DNA of 64,000 bases, from positions 62,001-126,000 of the forward strand of contig NZ_KB907456.1 in the NCBI RefSeq assembly GCF_000382045.1. The letters run 5' to 3'. The translations under genes were made by a program, and so were the position numbers. The DNA comes from Variovorax atrisoli 110B (GTDB taxonomy: Bacteria > Pseudomonadota > Gammaproteobacteria > Burkholderiales > Burkholderiaceae_C). This document shows, piece after piece, positions 17,977 through 27,875 of the stretch. The notes below the pieces were generated by a model. That model was not told the DNA's origin, made no database searches, and saw nothing but the letters and a program-made list of their open reading frames with translations. Each line of letters opens with the position of its first letter. The stretch's first letter is position 1.

Positions 17977-18067
17977 GAAACGCCGCGGAACCGGCCCTGC
18001 CGGGCCGCTGGCGTTGCCCCCTGCAAGGGGGGTGGAGAAGCGACACGAAGTGCGCGGAGCCTGGGGG
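17977..18067 (-). repeat. Tail element, copy 4
   Basis: Three-hairpin tail element on the minus strand, about 9 bp beyond the yeaG stop and before yeaH. It is therefore intercistronic within the operon, where it could lower read-through or protect the upstream yeaG message. Confidence 0.9.
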
Positions 18068-18076
18068 TGTGCCATA

Positions 18077-19999
18077 TCACGAGCTCTTGCGCACACGCAG
18101 ATACCACTCGCAGAGCAGGCGCACCTGCTTCGACGTATAGCCCTTCTCGACCATGCGGGTCACGAAGTCCTCGTGCTTCTTCTGCTCGTCGGCGCTGCTC
18201 TTGGTGTTGAAGCTGATCACCGGCAACAGTTCCTCGGTGTTGGAGAACATCTTCTTTTCGATCACCGAGCGCAGCTTCTCGTAGCTGGTCCACGCCGGGT
18301 TGCGTCCAGCGTTTCCGGCCCGAGCGCGCAGCACGAAGTTGACGATCTCGTTGCGGAAGTCCTTCGGGTTGCCGATGCCGGCGGGCCGCTCGATCTTCTC
18401 GAGTTCGGCGTTGAGCGAGGCGCGGTCGAAGACTTCGCCGGTGTCCACGTCGCGGAACTCCTGATCCTGGATCCAGTAGTCGGCGTAGGTGACGTAGCGG
18501 TCGAAGATGTTCTGGCCGTACTCGCTGTAGCTCTCTAGGTAGGCGGTCTGGATCTCCTTGCCGATGAACTCGGCGTACCGCGGCGCCAGCAGTTCCTTGA
18601 TGTAGCTGATGTACTTCTGCTCGACTTCCGGCTGGAACTGCTCGCGCTCGATCTGCTGCTCGAGCACGTACATCAGGTGCACCGGGTTGGCGGCGACCTC
18701 GGAGCTGTCGAAGTTGAAGACCTTGGAGATGATCTTGAAGGCGAAGCGCGTCGAAACGCCGCTCATGCCCTCGTCGACGCCCGCGTAGTCGCGGTACTCC
18801 TGGATCGACTTCGCCTTCGGGTCGGTGTCCTTGAGGTTCTCGCCGTCGTAGACCTGCATCTTGCTGAAGGTGCTGGAGTTCTCGGGCTCCTTCAGGCGCG
18901 TGAGCACCGAGAGCTGGGCCATCATGCGCAACGTTCCCGGGGCGCAGGGGGCGTGGGCCAGCGAGGAATTGCGCACCAGCTTCTCGTAGATCTTGATCTC
19001 CTCCGAGACGCGCAGGCAGTAGGGCACCTTGACGATGTAGATCCGGTCGAGGAAAGCCTCGTTGTTCTTGTTGTTGCGGAAGGCCTTCCACTCGCTCTCG
19101 TTGCTGTGGGCGAGCACGATGCCGTCGAAGGGGATGGCGCCGAAGCCCTCCGTGCCCTTGAAGTTGCCTTCCTGCGTGGCGGTCAGCAGGGGGTGCAGCA
19201 CCTTGATCGGCGCCTTGAACATTTCCACGAACTCCAGCAGGCCCTGGTTGGCCAGGCACAAGCCGCCGGAGTAGGAGTAGGCGTCGGGGTCGTCCTGGGC
19301 GTAGGTTTCGAGCTTGCGGATGTCGACCTTGCCGACCAGCGAGGAGATGTCCTGGTTGTTCTCGTCGCCCGGTTCGGTCTTGGCGACCGCGATCTGCCGC
19401 AGTACAGACGGATAGCGCTTGACGACCTTGAACTGGCGGATGTCGCCGCCGTACTCCTCGAGCCGCTTGACGGCCCAGGGAGAAAGAATTCGATTCAGGT
19501 AGCGGCTCGGGATGCCGTATTCCTTTTCAAGGATCTCGCCGTCCTCGACCGCATCGAAGAGGCCCAGCGGCGATTCGTTGACCGGCGAACCCTGGATGGC
19601 GTAGAAGGGAACGTGCTCCATGAGCTGCTTCAGGCGTTCCGCGATCGAACTCTTGCCGCCGCCCACCGGGCCCAGCAGGTAAAGGATCTGCTTCTTTTCC
19701 TCCAGCCCCTGGGCTGCATGGCGGAAATAGGACACCACCTGCTCTATGGCGTCTTCCATGCCATAGAACTCCTTGAATGCCGGATAGATCTTGATGACCT
19801 TGTTCGCGAAGATCCGCGACAGGCGGGGGTCGTTGCGGGTGTCGACCAGCTGAGGCTCGCCGATGGCCTTGAGCATGCGCTCGGAGGCAGTGGCATAGGC
19901 CATGGGATCCCGCTTGCAGATGTCCAGGTAATCCTGCAGCGAGATGACTTCCTCGCGGGTTCGCTCGTAGCGGGCGGCAAAGTTGCTGATCACATCCAT
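18077..19999 (-). CDS. yeaG: PrkA-type serine protein kinase / AAA+ protein
   Basis: A 640-residue PrkA/YeaG protein. The N-terminal AAA+ domain has Walker A LLGPVGGGKSS at residues 108-118; the C-terminal part is the PrkA domain, distantly related to eukaryotic-type kinases. E. coli YeaG autophosphorylates and is needed in sustained nitrogen starvation; in Bacillus a protease role has also been proposed. The ATG giving MDVISNFAARYERTREEV is the family start, preceded by GGAGG-like sequence; the longer frame lacks support. First gene of yeaG-yeaH-spoVR, following a long AT-rich leader region. Confidence 0.96.
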   Translation of the reverse strand: MDVISNFAARYERTREEVISLQDYLDICKRDPMAYATASERMLKAIGEPQLVDTRNDPRLSRIFANKVIKIYPAFKEFYGMEDAIEQVVSYFRHAAQGLEEKKQILYLLGPVGGGKSSIAERLKQLMEHVPFYAIQGSPVNESPLGLFDAVEDGEILEKEYGIPSRYLNRILSPWAVKRLEEYGGDIRQFKVVKRYPSVLRQIAVAKTEPGDENNQDISSLVGKVDIRKLETYAQDDPDAYSYSGGLCLANQGLLEFVEMFKAPIKVLHPLLTATQEGNFKGTEGFGAIPFDGIVLAHSNESEWKAFRNNKNNEAFLDRIYIVKVPYCLRVSEEIKIYEKLVRNSSLAHAPCAPGTLRMMAQLSVLTRLKEPENSSTFSKMQVYDGENLKDTDPKAKSIQEYRDYAGVDEGMSGVSTRFAFKIISKVFNFDSSEVAANPVHLMYVLEQQIEREQFQPEVEQKYISYIKELLAPRYAEFIGKEIQTAYLESYSEYGQNIFDRYVTYADYWIQDQEFRDVDTGEVFDRASLNAELEKIERPAGIGNPKDFRNEIVNFVLRARAGNAGRNPAWTSYEKLRSVIEKKMFSNTEELLPVISFNTKSSADEQKKHEDFVTRMVEKGYTSKQVRLLCEWYLRVRKSS

Positions 20000-20434
20000 G
20001 GTCACGCCTCCTTCAGGTCGTTGGGCTTTTGGCCCGATAGCGTGCAGCAAAGGCTTGCGCAACATTTAAAGGTGTGCCTGCCCATGGCTGCATGCCGTGG
20101 AAAACTCCCCTACAACAATCTGCTAACAATCAGCATAAAGCAAAGATTGAACCCGGCAAATCATTTGTTAATTCAGAACCACGCTGCCAAGTAAAGTTCC
20201 ACCAAAATCAAGGAACAAATTTCCGGATTTCAGGTAAATTCAAAGGCTCGCTTTCTTCATTCTCTCCGGGTGAAAACACCTATGCCGAATGGCCGTCGTC
20301 CGTTTTTGCCTTTTCTCCGGGAAAAAATCGCCTATTGAGCGTCGAGGCTCAAAAAACAGGCGTTCCTGTTGCAATAACGCGCGATCTGCCGTTCGGTTTA
20401 TTGCTCAACCCAAAAAAATATAAAAGCAAACCCT

Positions 20435-20458
20435 GAGCCACCTTCGGATAGGTGGCTC
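20435..20458. other. Perfect 9-bp hairpin at the edge of the AT-rich island
   Basis: GAGCCACCT and AGGTGGCTC are separated by six bases. No T-run follows on either strand, so it is not a classical terminator; it could be the end structure of a small RNA or a protein site. It lies between yeaG (leftward) and dnaJ. Confidence 0.5.
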
Positions 20459-20708
20459 GCGTGAGTCGGTGTCGGTATCGCGCCCGGGGCGGGGTCGGCG
20501 TGTTCCTTCTGGTGCGGATGCACCGCATCGGTGCGACCAGGGGTGCAGTGGCCGGTGCACCAGTTCAAGGTGGCCGGTCTGCTCCAGAGATAGGTAGGGA
20601 TAGCGGGGAGGCTGCTCTCGAGCCCCCGTGTCCAGCGAAGCGGCCCCGGTTCGCTGTTCAACCTCAAGTGGACAGGGGCCAGCCTTTCAGCAGGCTTGAG
20701 CATGCCGA

Positions 20709-20729
20709 GGCCGGCCATTGCGGCCGGCC
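20709..20729 (-). terminator. GC-rich hairpin downstream of dnaJ
   Basis: GGCCGGCC, a five-base loop, then GGCCGGCC, lying 55 bp beyond the dnaJ stop on the leftward strand. The stem is strong, but no T-tract follows, so termination there is only inferred. Confidence 0.4.
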
Positions 20730-20783
20730 CGAAGCACGACGCCGGTCTACTGCGCAGCGGCAGGCCCGGCGCGTGCAGGACGA

Positions 20784-21914
20784 TCAGCTGAAGAATTCCT
20801 TCGCCTTGTCGAACCAGCCCTTGTCGGTGGGGCTGTGCTTCTCGCCGCCCTTCTTGAGCGACTCGTCGAGGTCCTTCAGCAGCTTGCGCTGGTACTCGGT
20901 GAGCTTCACCGGCGTCTCGACGCGCACGTGGCAATACAGATCACCCGGGTAGCTCGAGTTCACGCCCTTGATGCCCTTGCCGCGCAGGCGGAACTGCTTG
21001 CCGCTTTGCGTGCCCTCGGGAATGTCGATGGCCGCCGCACCCTTGAGCGTGGGCACGTTGATCTCGCCGCCGAGCGCGGCAGTGGTCACGCTCACCGGCA
21101 CCACGCAGTGCAGGTTGTCGCCGTCGCGCTCGAAGATGTCGTGCTTCTTCAGGCGGATCTCGATGTACAGGTCGCCCGGCGGGCCGCCGTTGACGCCAGG
21201 CTCGCCGCTGCCCGTCACGCGCATGCGCTGGCCGTCGTCGATGCCCGCGCGGATCTTCACTTCGAGCGTCTTGTTGCGCTTGATCTTGCCCTGGCCGTGG
21301 CATGCGGTGCAGGGCTCGGGAATGATCTTGCCGCTGCCGTGGCAGGTGGGGCAGGTCTGCTGCACGCTGAAGAAGCCCTGGCGCATCTGCACCGCGCCCG
21401 CGCCGTGGCAGGTGGTGCAGGTGATGGGCTTGGTGCCGGGCTTCGCACCCGAGCCGTGGCAGGTCTCGCACTCGTCCCAGGTCGGGATGCGGATCTCGGT
21501 GGTCTTGCCCTCGGCCGCTTCCTCGAGGGTGATCTCCATCGCGTAGCTCAGGTCGCTGCCGCGGAAGACCTGCCGGCCGCCGCCGCGGCGGCCGCCGCCT
21601 CCGAACACGTCGCCGAAGATGTCGCCGAAGGCTTCCGCGAAGCCGCCGAAGCCTTCGGCGCCCGGGCCGCGCATGTTCGGGTCGACGCCGGCGTGGCCGT
21701 ACTGGTCGTAGGCCGCGCGCTTCTGGCCGTCGGAAAGCATTTCATAGGCTTCCTTGACCTCCTTGAACTTGGCCTCGGCCTCCTTCGCGGTGTCGCCGTG
21801 GTTGCGGTCCGGGTGGTGCTTCATCGCGAGCTTGCGATAAGCCTTCTTGATTTCTTCCTCGCTGGCGTTCTTGGGGACGCCCAGGGTTTCGTAATAGTCG
21901 CGTTTGGTGGCCAT
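20784..21914 (-). CDS. dnaJ: Chaperone DnaJ (Hsp40)
   Basis: Co-chaperone of 376 residues that delivers clients to DnaK and stimulates its ATPase. The domains are in canonical order: J-domain 1-70 with HPD at 34-36, Gly/Phe-rich linker about 75-130, four CxxCxGxG zinc repeats starting near residue 148 (CETCHGSG, CTTCHGAG, CPTCHGSG, CTACHGQG), then the C-terminal substrate-binding domains. Last gene of grpE-dnaK-dnaJ, 108 bp after dnaK, with a hairpin in that gap. Confidence 0.98.
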   Translation of the reverse strand: MATKRDYYETLGVPKNASEEEIKKAYRKLAMKHHPDRNHGDTAKEAEAKFKEVKEAYEMLSDGQKRAAYDQYGHAGVDPNMRGPGAEGFGGFAEAFGDIFGDVFGGGGRRGGGRQVFRGSDLSYAMEITLEEAAEGKTTEIRIPTWDECETCHGSGAKPGTKPITCTTCHGAGAVQMRQGFFSVQQTCPTCHGSGKIIPEPCTACHGQGKIKRNKTLEVKIRAGIDDGQRMRVTGSGEPGVNGGPPGDLYIEIRLKKHDIFERDGDNLHCVVPVSVTTAALGGEINVPTLKGAAAIDIPEGTQSGKQFRLRGKGIKGVNSSYPGDLYCHVRVETPVKLTEYQRKLLKDLDESLKKGGEKHSPTDKGWFDKAKEFFS

Positions 21915-21971
21915 GGCAGGTCGATCGGGAGATCAGGAGAAGCGGCGGGAGCTCGGGTGACTGAAGCGAGA

Positions 21972-22005
21972 AAGGCTGGAGCACCCTCTCAGGTGTTCCA
22001 GCCTT
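21972..22005 (-). terminator. Hairpin between dnaK and dnaJ
   Basis: A 9-bp inverted repeat (AAGGCTGGA / TCCAGCCTT) with a partly paired interior sits in the dnaK-dnaJ gap. Followed on the minus strand by only a short T-run (CTTTCTC), it is more likely a partial terminator or mRNA processing/stability site that sets dnaK above dnaJ than a full stop (inference). Confidence 0.5.
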
Positions 22006-22022
22006 GGTCGGCGGGCTGGAGA

Positions 22023-23960
<1,938 letters not shown>

Positions 23961-24080
23961 GTTCTTACTCCTGAAAGCCTGAAAGTTATGTTGTTATGAA
24001 CGTGTGGATAACCCGTTGCGATTCAAGGGACGAAACGGGGATTTCCTGTGGGAATCTTGTGTACTGCAGAACGTCCGGCG

Positions 24081-24653
24081 TCACTTGGGCGCGCTGACGG
24101 TGACCAGCGCGGGGCGCAGCACGCGGTCGTTGATGGTGTAGCCCTTCTGCAGCACGCTCACCACGGTGTTGGGTTCCTGGTCGGCGGGCACCATCGAGAT
24201 GGCCTGGTGCTGGTGCGGATCGAACTTGGTGCCGGGGGCGGGCGCCACCTCGATCACCTTGTTGCGTTCGAGCGCGCTCTTGAGCTGGCGCAGCGTGGCC
24301 TCGGCGCCTTCGCGGATCTGCTCGGGCGTGGCGTCCTTGACGGCCAGGCCGGCTTCCAGGCTGTCGGTCACGGGCAGCAGGCTTTCGGCGAAGGCCTCGA
24401 CGGCGAACTTGCGGGCCTTGCTGACTTCTTCGTCGGCGCGGCGGCGGGCGTTCTGCACGTCTGCCTGGGCGCGCAGGTACTGATCGGCCAGTTCGGCATT
24501 CTTGGCCTGCAGCGCGGCGAGTTCGGCCTGCGCGACGGCCAGGGCGTCGAGCGCCTCGGCCTCGTTGGCGGCATGCGCCGCCTCCAGTTCTTCGGGACTT
24601 GGCTCGCCTTGCAGCATTTGAGAGTTCTGTGCGGATTGTTGCGGGTCAGACAT
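24081..24653 (-). CDS. grpE: Nucleotide exchange factor GrpE
   Basis: Homodimeric exchange factor of 190 residues that releases ADP from DnaK. An acidic N-terminus precedes a long coiled-coil helix (about 40-100) and the beta-domain signature ..VAPAPGTKFDPHQHQAISMV and VVSVLQKGYTINDRVLRPALVTVS. It is first in the chaperone block, 46 bp after a sigma-32-like promoter. Confidence 0.98.
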   Translation of the reverse strand: MSDPQQSAQNSQMLQGEPSPEELEAAHAANEAEALDALAVAQAELAALQAKNAELADQYLRAQADVQNARRRADEEVSKARKFAVEAFAESLLPVTDSLEAGLAVKDATPEQIREGAEATLRQLKSALERNKVIEVAPAPGTKFDPHQHQAISMVPADQEPNTVVSVLQKGYTINDRVLRPALVTVSAPK

Positions 24654-24698
24654 TTTTCAAAGAACCGGCAGGCGCCGGAAAACAAACGATAGCCAGCC

Positions 24699-24726
24699 AC
24701 TTGGGGCTGGCCAGAGGCTTTTCAAG
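24699..24726 (-). promoter_or_regulatory. Sigma-32 (RpoH) type heat-shock promoter of grpE
   Basis: On the minus strand CTTGAAA is followed after 13 bp by CCCCAAGT, against the RpoH consensus CTTGAAA, 11-16 bp, CCCCATNT. It ends 46 bp before the grpE ATG. The placement upstream of grpE-dnaK-dnaJ makes it very likely the heat-shock promoter of the block. Confidence 0.75.
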
Positions 24727-24760
24727 CGAAAAAATGGGGTCGAAACGGCCTCCGGGACAC

Positions 24761-24784
24761 AAAAAAGGCCCGAAACCGGGCCTT
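24761..24784 (-). terminator. Intrinsic terminator of the FKBP gene
   Basis: On the minus strand an 8-bp stem AAGGCCCG / CGGGCCTT with a four-base loop runs into a T-rich tail (six T including stem bases). It lies 22 bp past the FKBP stop and before the grpE promoter, so it separates the two units. Confidence 0.8.
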
Positions 24785-24806
24785 GTAGCCGCGTTGGCAG
24801 AGGGGC

Positions 24807-25157
24807 TCAGTGGGCGTCGAGCAGTTCGACGTCGAACTTCAGGGTGGCGTTCGGGGGGATCACGCCGCCCGCGCCGCGCGCGCCGTAACCCAGCGACGCG
24901 GGAATGATCAGCGTGCGCTTGCCGCCGATCTTCATGCCGGCAACGCCTTCGTCCCAGCCCTTGATGACCTGGCCGGCGCCCAGCGAGAACGCGAAGGGGT
25001 CGTTGCGGTCGCGGCTGGAGTCGAACTTGGCGCCTTGCACGCCGTCGTTGTAGAGCCAGCCGGTGTAGTGCACGTGCACGTGATGGCCGGCCTTGGCTTC
25101 GGCGCCGGTGCCGACTTCGGTGTCTTCGTATTGCAGGCCGGAGGGGGTGGTGGGCAT
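24807..25157 (-). CDS. FKBP-type peptidyl-prolyl cis-trans isomerase
   Basis: A 116-residue single-domain FKBP that accelerates X-Pro isomerisation in the cytosol. Active-site pattern is complete: VHVHYTGWLYNDG, KFDSSRDRNDPFAFSLGAGQVIKGWDEGV and GYGARGAGGVIPPNATLKFDVELL. No signal peptide. The ATG was chosen for MPTTPSGLQYEDTEVG, the family N-terminus. It lies upstream of the heat-shock block but ends in its own terminator. Confidence 0.96.
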   Translation of the reverse strand: MPTTPSGLQYEDTEVGTGAEAKAGHHVHVHYTGWLYNDGVQGAKFDSSRDRNDPFAFSLGAGQVIKGWDEGVAGMKIGGKRTLIIPASLGYGARGAGGVIPPNATLKFDVELLDAH

Positions 25158-25243
25158 GGGGAGCGTTCCTTGCGTCGAATGTGAGATCCGTGGATCGAAG
25201 GAGCGGAGTTTACCGATGCCCGGCAGGCGGCTCCGGCGCGCGG

Positions 25244-25708
25244 TCAGCCGTGGCTGGTGCCGTCGCCGGACGGTGCAGGTGCGGAAGCGGGCGATGCGAG
25301 GGGGTCCGCGGAGGGAGCCGAAACCGGGGGAGCCGGGGCCGAAACCGGCGCGGCGGGAGCGGTCGGGGCCGCGGCGGCGGGCACGGCAGTCGCAGTCGCC
25401 GCAGCCTTCTTCTGCTGGCCGAGCTGCCATTTGCCGGCGAAGGCCTGCAGGTCGGACAGGCGCTTGAGCAGGTCCTGCCCGCTGAGCGTGAGGCTGTAGC
25501 CGTCGCTGCCGTGGCCGACGAGGCCGGCCTCGCGCAGTTCCTTGATGCGGGTGTTCAGCGTGTTGGGAGTGATGCCGCCGACGCTGTCCTGCAGCAGGCG
25601 GAAGGTCTGCGCATGGCCGTCGCGCAGGGCCCAGAGCACGCGCAGTGCGTAGCGGGCTTCGAGCAGGGCGAGCAGCTGGCTGATGGCTGCGTTTTCCTTG
25701 GTACTCAT
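25244..25708 (-). CDS. HxlR-like winged-helix regulator with Ala/Pro-rich tail
   Basis: A 154-residue protein. Residues 8-90 resemble a winged-helix domain of HxlR/MarR type (LEARYALRVLWALRDGHAQTF..., GITPNTLNTRIKELREAGLV, GYSLTLSGQDLLKRL). The last ~55 residues are almost all Ala, Pro and Ser and probably unstructured. No cysteine is available for HypR-type redox sensing. ATG at 25708 has GGAG nine bases upstream and is preferred over two earlier Met codons. Target genes unknown; it neighbours the FKBP and psd genes. Confidence 0.75.
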   Translation of the reverse strand: MSTKENAAISQLLALLEARYALRVLWALRDGHAQTFRLLQDSVGGITPNTLNTRIKELREAGLVGHGSDGYSLTLSGQDLLKRLSDLQAFAGKWQLGQQKKAAATATAVPAAAAPTAPAAPVSAPAPPVSAPSADPLASPASAPAPSGDGTSHG

Positions 25709-25830
25709 CGACATCATCTCCTCGAAGCTGGGCGGGCCGTCGACCTGGCGGGGGCAGGGCGATGCCTCGCGTTCTTGTGGTTGGTTATGAACCGTCTCGT
25801 TGGCCGGCGACTATATCGCAATCGATGAGA

Positions 25831-25860
25831 ATGCTACTAGTTTTGTAGCTGTAAATACAA
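25831..25860 (-). promoter_or_regulatory. AT-rich patch with possible promoter for the winged-helix gene
   Basis: On the minus strand TTGTAT (complement of 25855-25860), an 18-bp spacer and TAGCAT (complement of 25831-25836) form a plausible sigma-70 promoter about 120 bp before the winged-helix gene. The patch is much richer in A+T than its surroundings and includes a small hairpin (GCTAC / GTAGC). It may be a copy of an AT-rich intergenic motif common in related genomes (from memory). Confidence 0.35.
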
Positions 25861-25887
25861 GCTGCATGCGGGTTGTGAGACAAAGCC

Positions 25888-26739
25888 TCACAAATTGGTG
25901 TAGTCGGCCATGGCTTCGCCCAGCCGGATCGCGCGGCCCGGTGCCCATTGCGGGTTGAAGGCCAGCGCAGGCGCCGGGAAGAGCATGACGACGGTGGAGC
26001 CCAGCAAGAACCGGCCCATCTCGTCGCCCTTGCGGATGTCGATCTGCTGATCGGCGTAGTGCCACTCGCGCAGCTCGCCCACGCGCGGCGGGTTGACCAC
26101 GCCGTGCCAGACGGTGGCCATGCTGCCGACGATGGTGGCGCCCACCAGCACCAGCACGAAGGGCCCGCGCGCCGATTCGAAGACGCACACCACGCGCTCG
26201 TTGCGCGCGAAGAGGCCGGGCACGCCGCGCGCCGTCGTCGGGTTCACCGAGAACAGGTCGCCCGGCACGTGGATCATGCGCACCAGCCGCCCATCGCAGG
26301 GCATGTGGATGCGGTGGTAGTCGCGCGGGCTCAGGTAGAGCGTGGCGAAGCTGCCGTGCGCGAACTTGGCGGCCAGCGTGGCGTCGCCGCCCACCAGTGC
26401 GGTGGTCGTGTAGTTGTGGCCCTTGGCCTGGAAGATCTGGTCGCCCTCGATGGCGCCGAACTGGCTGATCGCGCCGTCCACCGGGCACACCAGGTCGGCC
26501 TGGGCGATAGGCCGGGCGCCGGGCTTGAGCTCGCGCGTGAAGAACTGGTTGAAGCTCTTGTAGTGGCTGATGTCCGACTCGAGCGCCTCGCCCATGTCCA
26601 CGCCGTACTTCGCCACGAAGCGCCGGATGATCCACGTCGTGACGGCGCCCCGCTCCTTGCCCGCGACCCAGCCGGCGAAATTGGTCAGGGCCTGCTTGGG
26701 AAACAGGTATTGGGGCAGTACGGCGGAGCGGTCGGACAC
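25888..26739 (-). CDS. psd: Phosphatidylserine decarboxylase proenzyme
   Basis: Makes phosphatidylethanolamine from phosphatidylserine at the inner membrane. The 283-residue proenzyme cleaves itself in the LGST motif near the C-terminus (GRFLLGSTVVMLF), where Ser becomes the pyruvoyl group. The catalytic Asp is in CPVDGAISQFG and the His in SPRDYHRIHMPCDG, both typical. The frame starts with GTG and has a weak Shine-Dalgarno. A GTGAG/CTCAC hairpin overlaps the stop codon. Confidence 0.96.
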   Translation of the reverse strand: MSDRSAVLPQYLFPKQALTNFAGWVAGKERGAVTTWIIRRFVAKYGVDMGEALESDISHYKSFNQFFTRELKPGARPIAQADLVCPVDGAISQFGAIEGDQIFQAKGHNYTTTALVGGDATLAAKFAHGSFATLYLSPRDYHRIHMPCDGRLVRMIHVPGDLFSVNPTTARGVPGLFARNERVVCVFESARGPFVLVLVGATIVGSMATVWHGVVNPPRVGELREWHYADQQIDIRKGDEMGRFLLGSTVVMLFPAPALAFNPQWAPGRAIRLGEAMADYTNL

Positions 26740-26867
26740 GTGGCAATGATCTGGAAAGCGGATCGGAGGGGCATTCTATAAAGGGCTTTTCGCCCGGGGC
26801 GTAGGAAGCTTCCCTTGGTTCCCGGCCATCCGCGGCCGCCCCCGGGCCGCCCCCGCCGATCAGCCGG

Positions 26868-27863
26868 TCAGTCGGGCTTGATGCCCGCCGCCTTGATCAC
26901 CTGCGCCCACTTCTCGACCTCGGCCTTCTGGAAGGCCGCGATCTGCGTGGTGCTCAGGTCGGCCGGCTCCATGCCGAAACCCTTGAGCTTGTCCTGCATC
27001 TCGGGCGTCGCGAGGATCTTGCGGATCTCGGCGTGCAGCCGGTCGACCACCGGCGCCGGCGTGTTCGCGGGCACGAAGATCGCCTGCCACGACACCACCT
27101 CGAAGTCCCGCAGCCCCGGCACGCCCGACTCCGCCACCGTCGGCACGTCGGGCATCGAGGCCAGCCGCTTCGCCGAGGTGACGGCGATCGCGCGCAGCTT
27201 GCCGCTCTGGATGTGCGGGCCGGCCACCACGGTGGTGTCGAACATCATGTCGACCTGCCCGCCGATCACGTCCTGGATCGCCGGGCCGCTGCCCTTGTAC
27301 GGGATGTGCGTGAACTTCACGCCCGACTTGTAGGCCAGCAGTTCCAGCGCCAGGTGCTGCGAGGTGCCCGTGCCGGCCGAGGCTGACGAGAGCCCGCCGG
27401 CCTTGGCCTTGCTGGCTTCGATCACGTCCTTCAGCGTCTTGCAGGGGCTGGCCTGGTTCACCACCAGCACCACCGGGTTGGTGCCGATCAGCGTCACCGG
27501 CGCGAACGACTTCTGCGGGTCGTAGCCGAGCTTGGGATACAGGCTGATGTTGATCGCGTGCGAGCTGATCGTGCCGCCCACCAGCGTGAAGCCGTCGGGC
27601 GCGGCCCGCGCGCCGATCTCGGAGCCCACGCTTCCGCCGGCGCCGCCCTTGTTGTCGATGATCACCGTGGTGCCCAGCGCCGGCCCCAGCTTCTGCCCGA
27701 TCAGCCGGCCCAGCACGTCGGTGGTGCCGCCGGCCGGAAAGGGCACGAGATAGGTGATGGGCTTGCCGGTGGGCCAGTTGCCGCTGCCTTGCGCGAAGGC
27801 AGCCGGAAGCGCTGCGGCGACCGAAGAGGCGAGGGCGGTGCGGATGAGTGTGCGGCGTTGCAT
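26868..27863 (-). CDS. Bug-family (TctC-like) periplasmic binding protein
   Basis: Periplasmic solute-binding protein of the Bug/TctC superfamily, 331 residues. A cleavable signal (RRTLIRTALASSVAAALPAAFAQ) is followed by the Bug first-loop signature ITYLVPFPAGGTTDVLGR and the second loop ..HIPYKGSGPAIQDVIGGQVDMMF, which typically grip a carboxylate through water. No TctA/TctB membrane genes are near, as for most orphan Bug proteins. It is the last gene of the leftward aldarate/uronate operon, so a sugar acid ligand is plausible (inference). Confidence 0.92.
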   Translation of the reverse strand: MQRRTLIRTALASSVAAALPAAFAQGSGNWPTGKPITYLVPFPAGGTTDVLGRLIGQKLGPALGTTVIIDNKGGAGGSVGSEIGARAAPDGFTLVGGTISSHAINISLYPKLGYDPQKSFAPVTLIGTNPVVLVVNQASPCKTLKDVIEASKAKAGGLSSASAGTGTSQHLALELLAYKSGVKFTHIPYKGSGPAIQDVIGGQVDMMFDTTVVAGPHIQSGKLRAIAVTSAKRLASMPDVPTVAESGVPGLRDFEVVSWQAIFVPANTPAPVVDRLHAEIRKILATPEMQDKLKGFGMEPADLSTTQIAAFQKAEVEKWAQVIKAAGIKPD

Positions 27864-27875
27864 GCGATGCCTCCC

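Larger units (their letters stand above)
20000..20783. other. 784-bp gene-free region between dnaJ and yeaG, with an AT-rich island
   Basis: No convincing gene is present. From about 20060 to 20435 the DNA is markedly AT-rich against its surroundings and contains a near-duplicated stretch (TTCTCTCCGGGTGAAAA and TTTTCTCCGGGAAAAAA, about 55 bp apart). It ends with a perfect 9-bp stem hairpin at 20435-20458. It should hold the yeaG promoter on the minus strand. From 20460 to 20783 the DNA returns to high GC and holds a second strong hairpin downstream of dnaJ. A 120-codon open frame (20074-20436, plus) has no coding character I can recognise. Confidence 0.6.

Noticed and set aside
18077..20065. 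Longer start for yeaG, 22 codons upstream
   Set aside because: The extra residues have no family match, while MDVISNFAARYERTREEV is the usual N-terminus with a good ribosome-binding site.
20074..20436. 120-codon open frame in the AT-rich island
   Set aside because: No good ribosome-binding site, no domain, no similarity I recognise; it spans the non-coding repeats of the region. Kept only as a note.
25811..25887. Intrinsic terminator after psd
   Set aside because: A GTGAG/CTCAC hairpin overlaps the stop codon, but it is short and is followed by AACCCG rather than a T-run.
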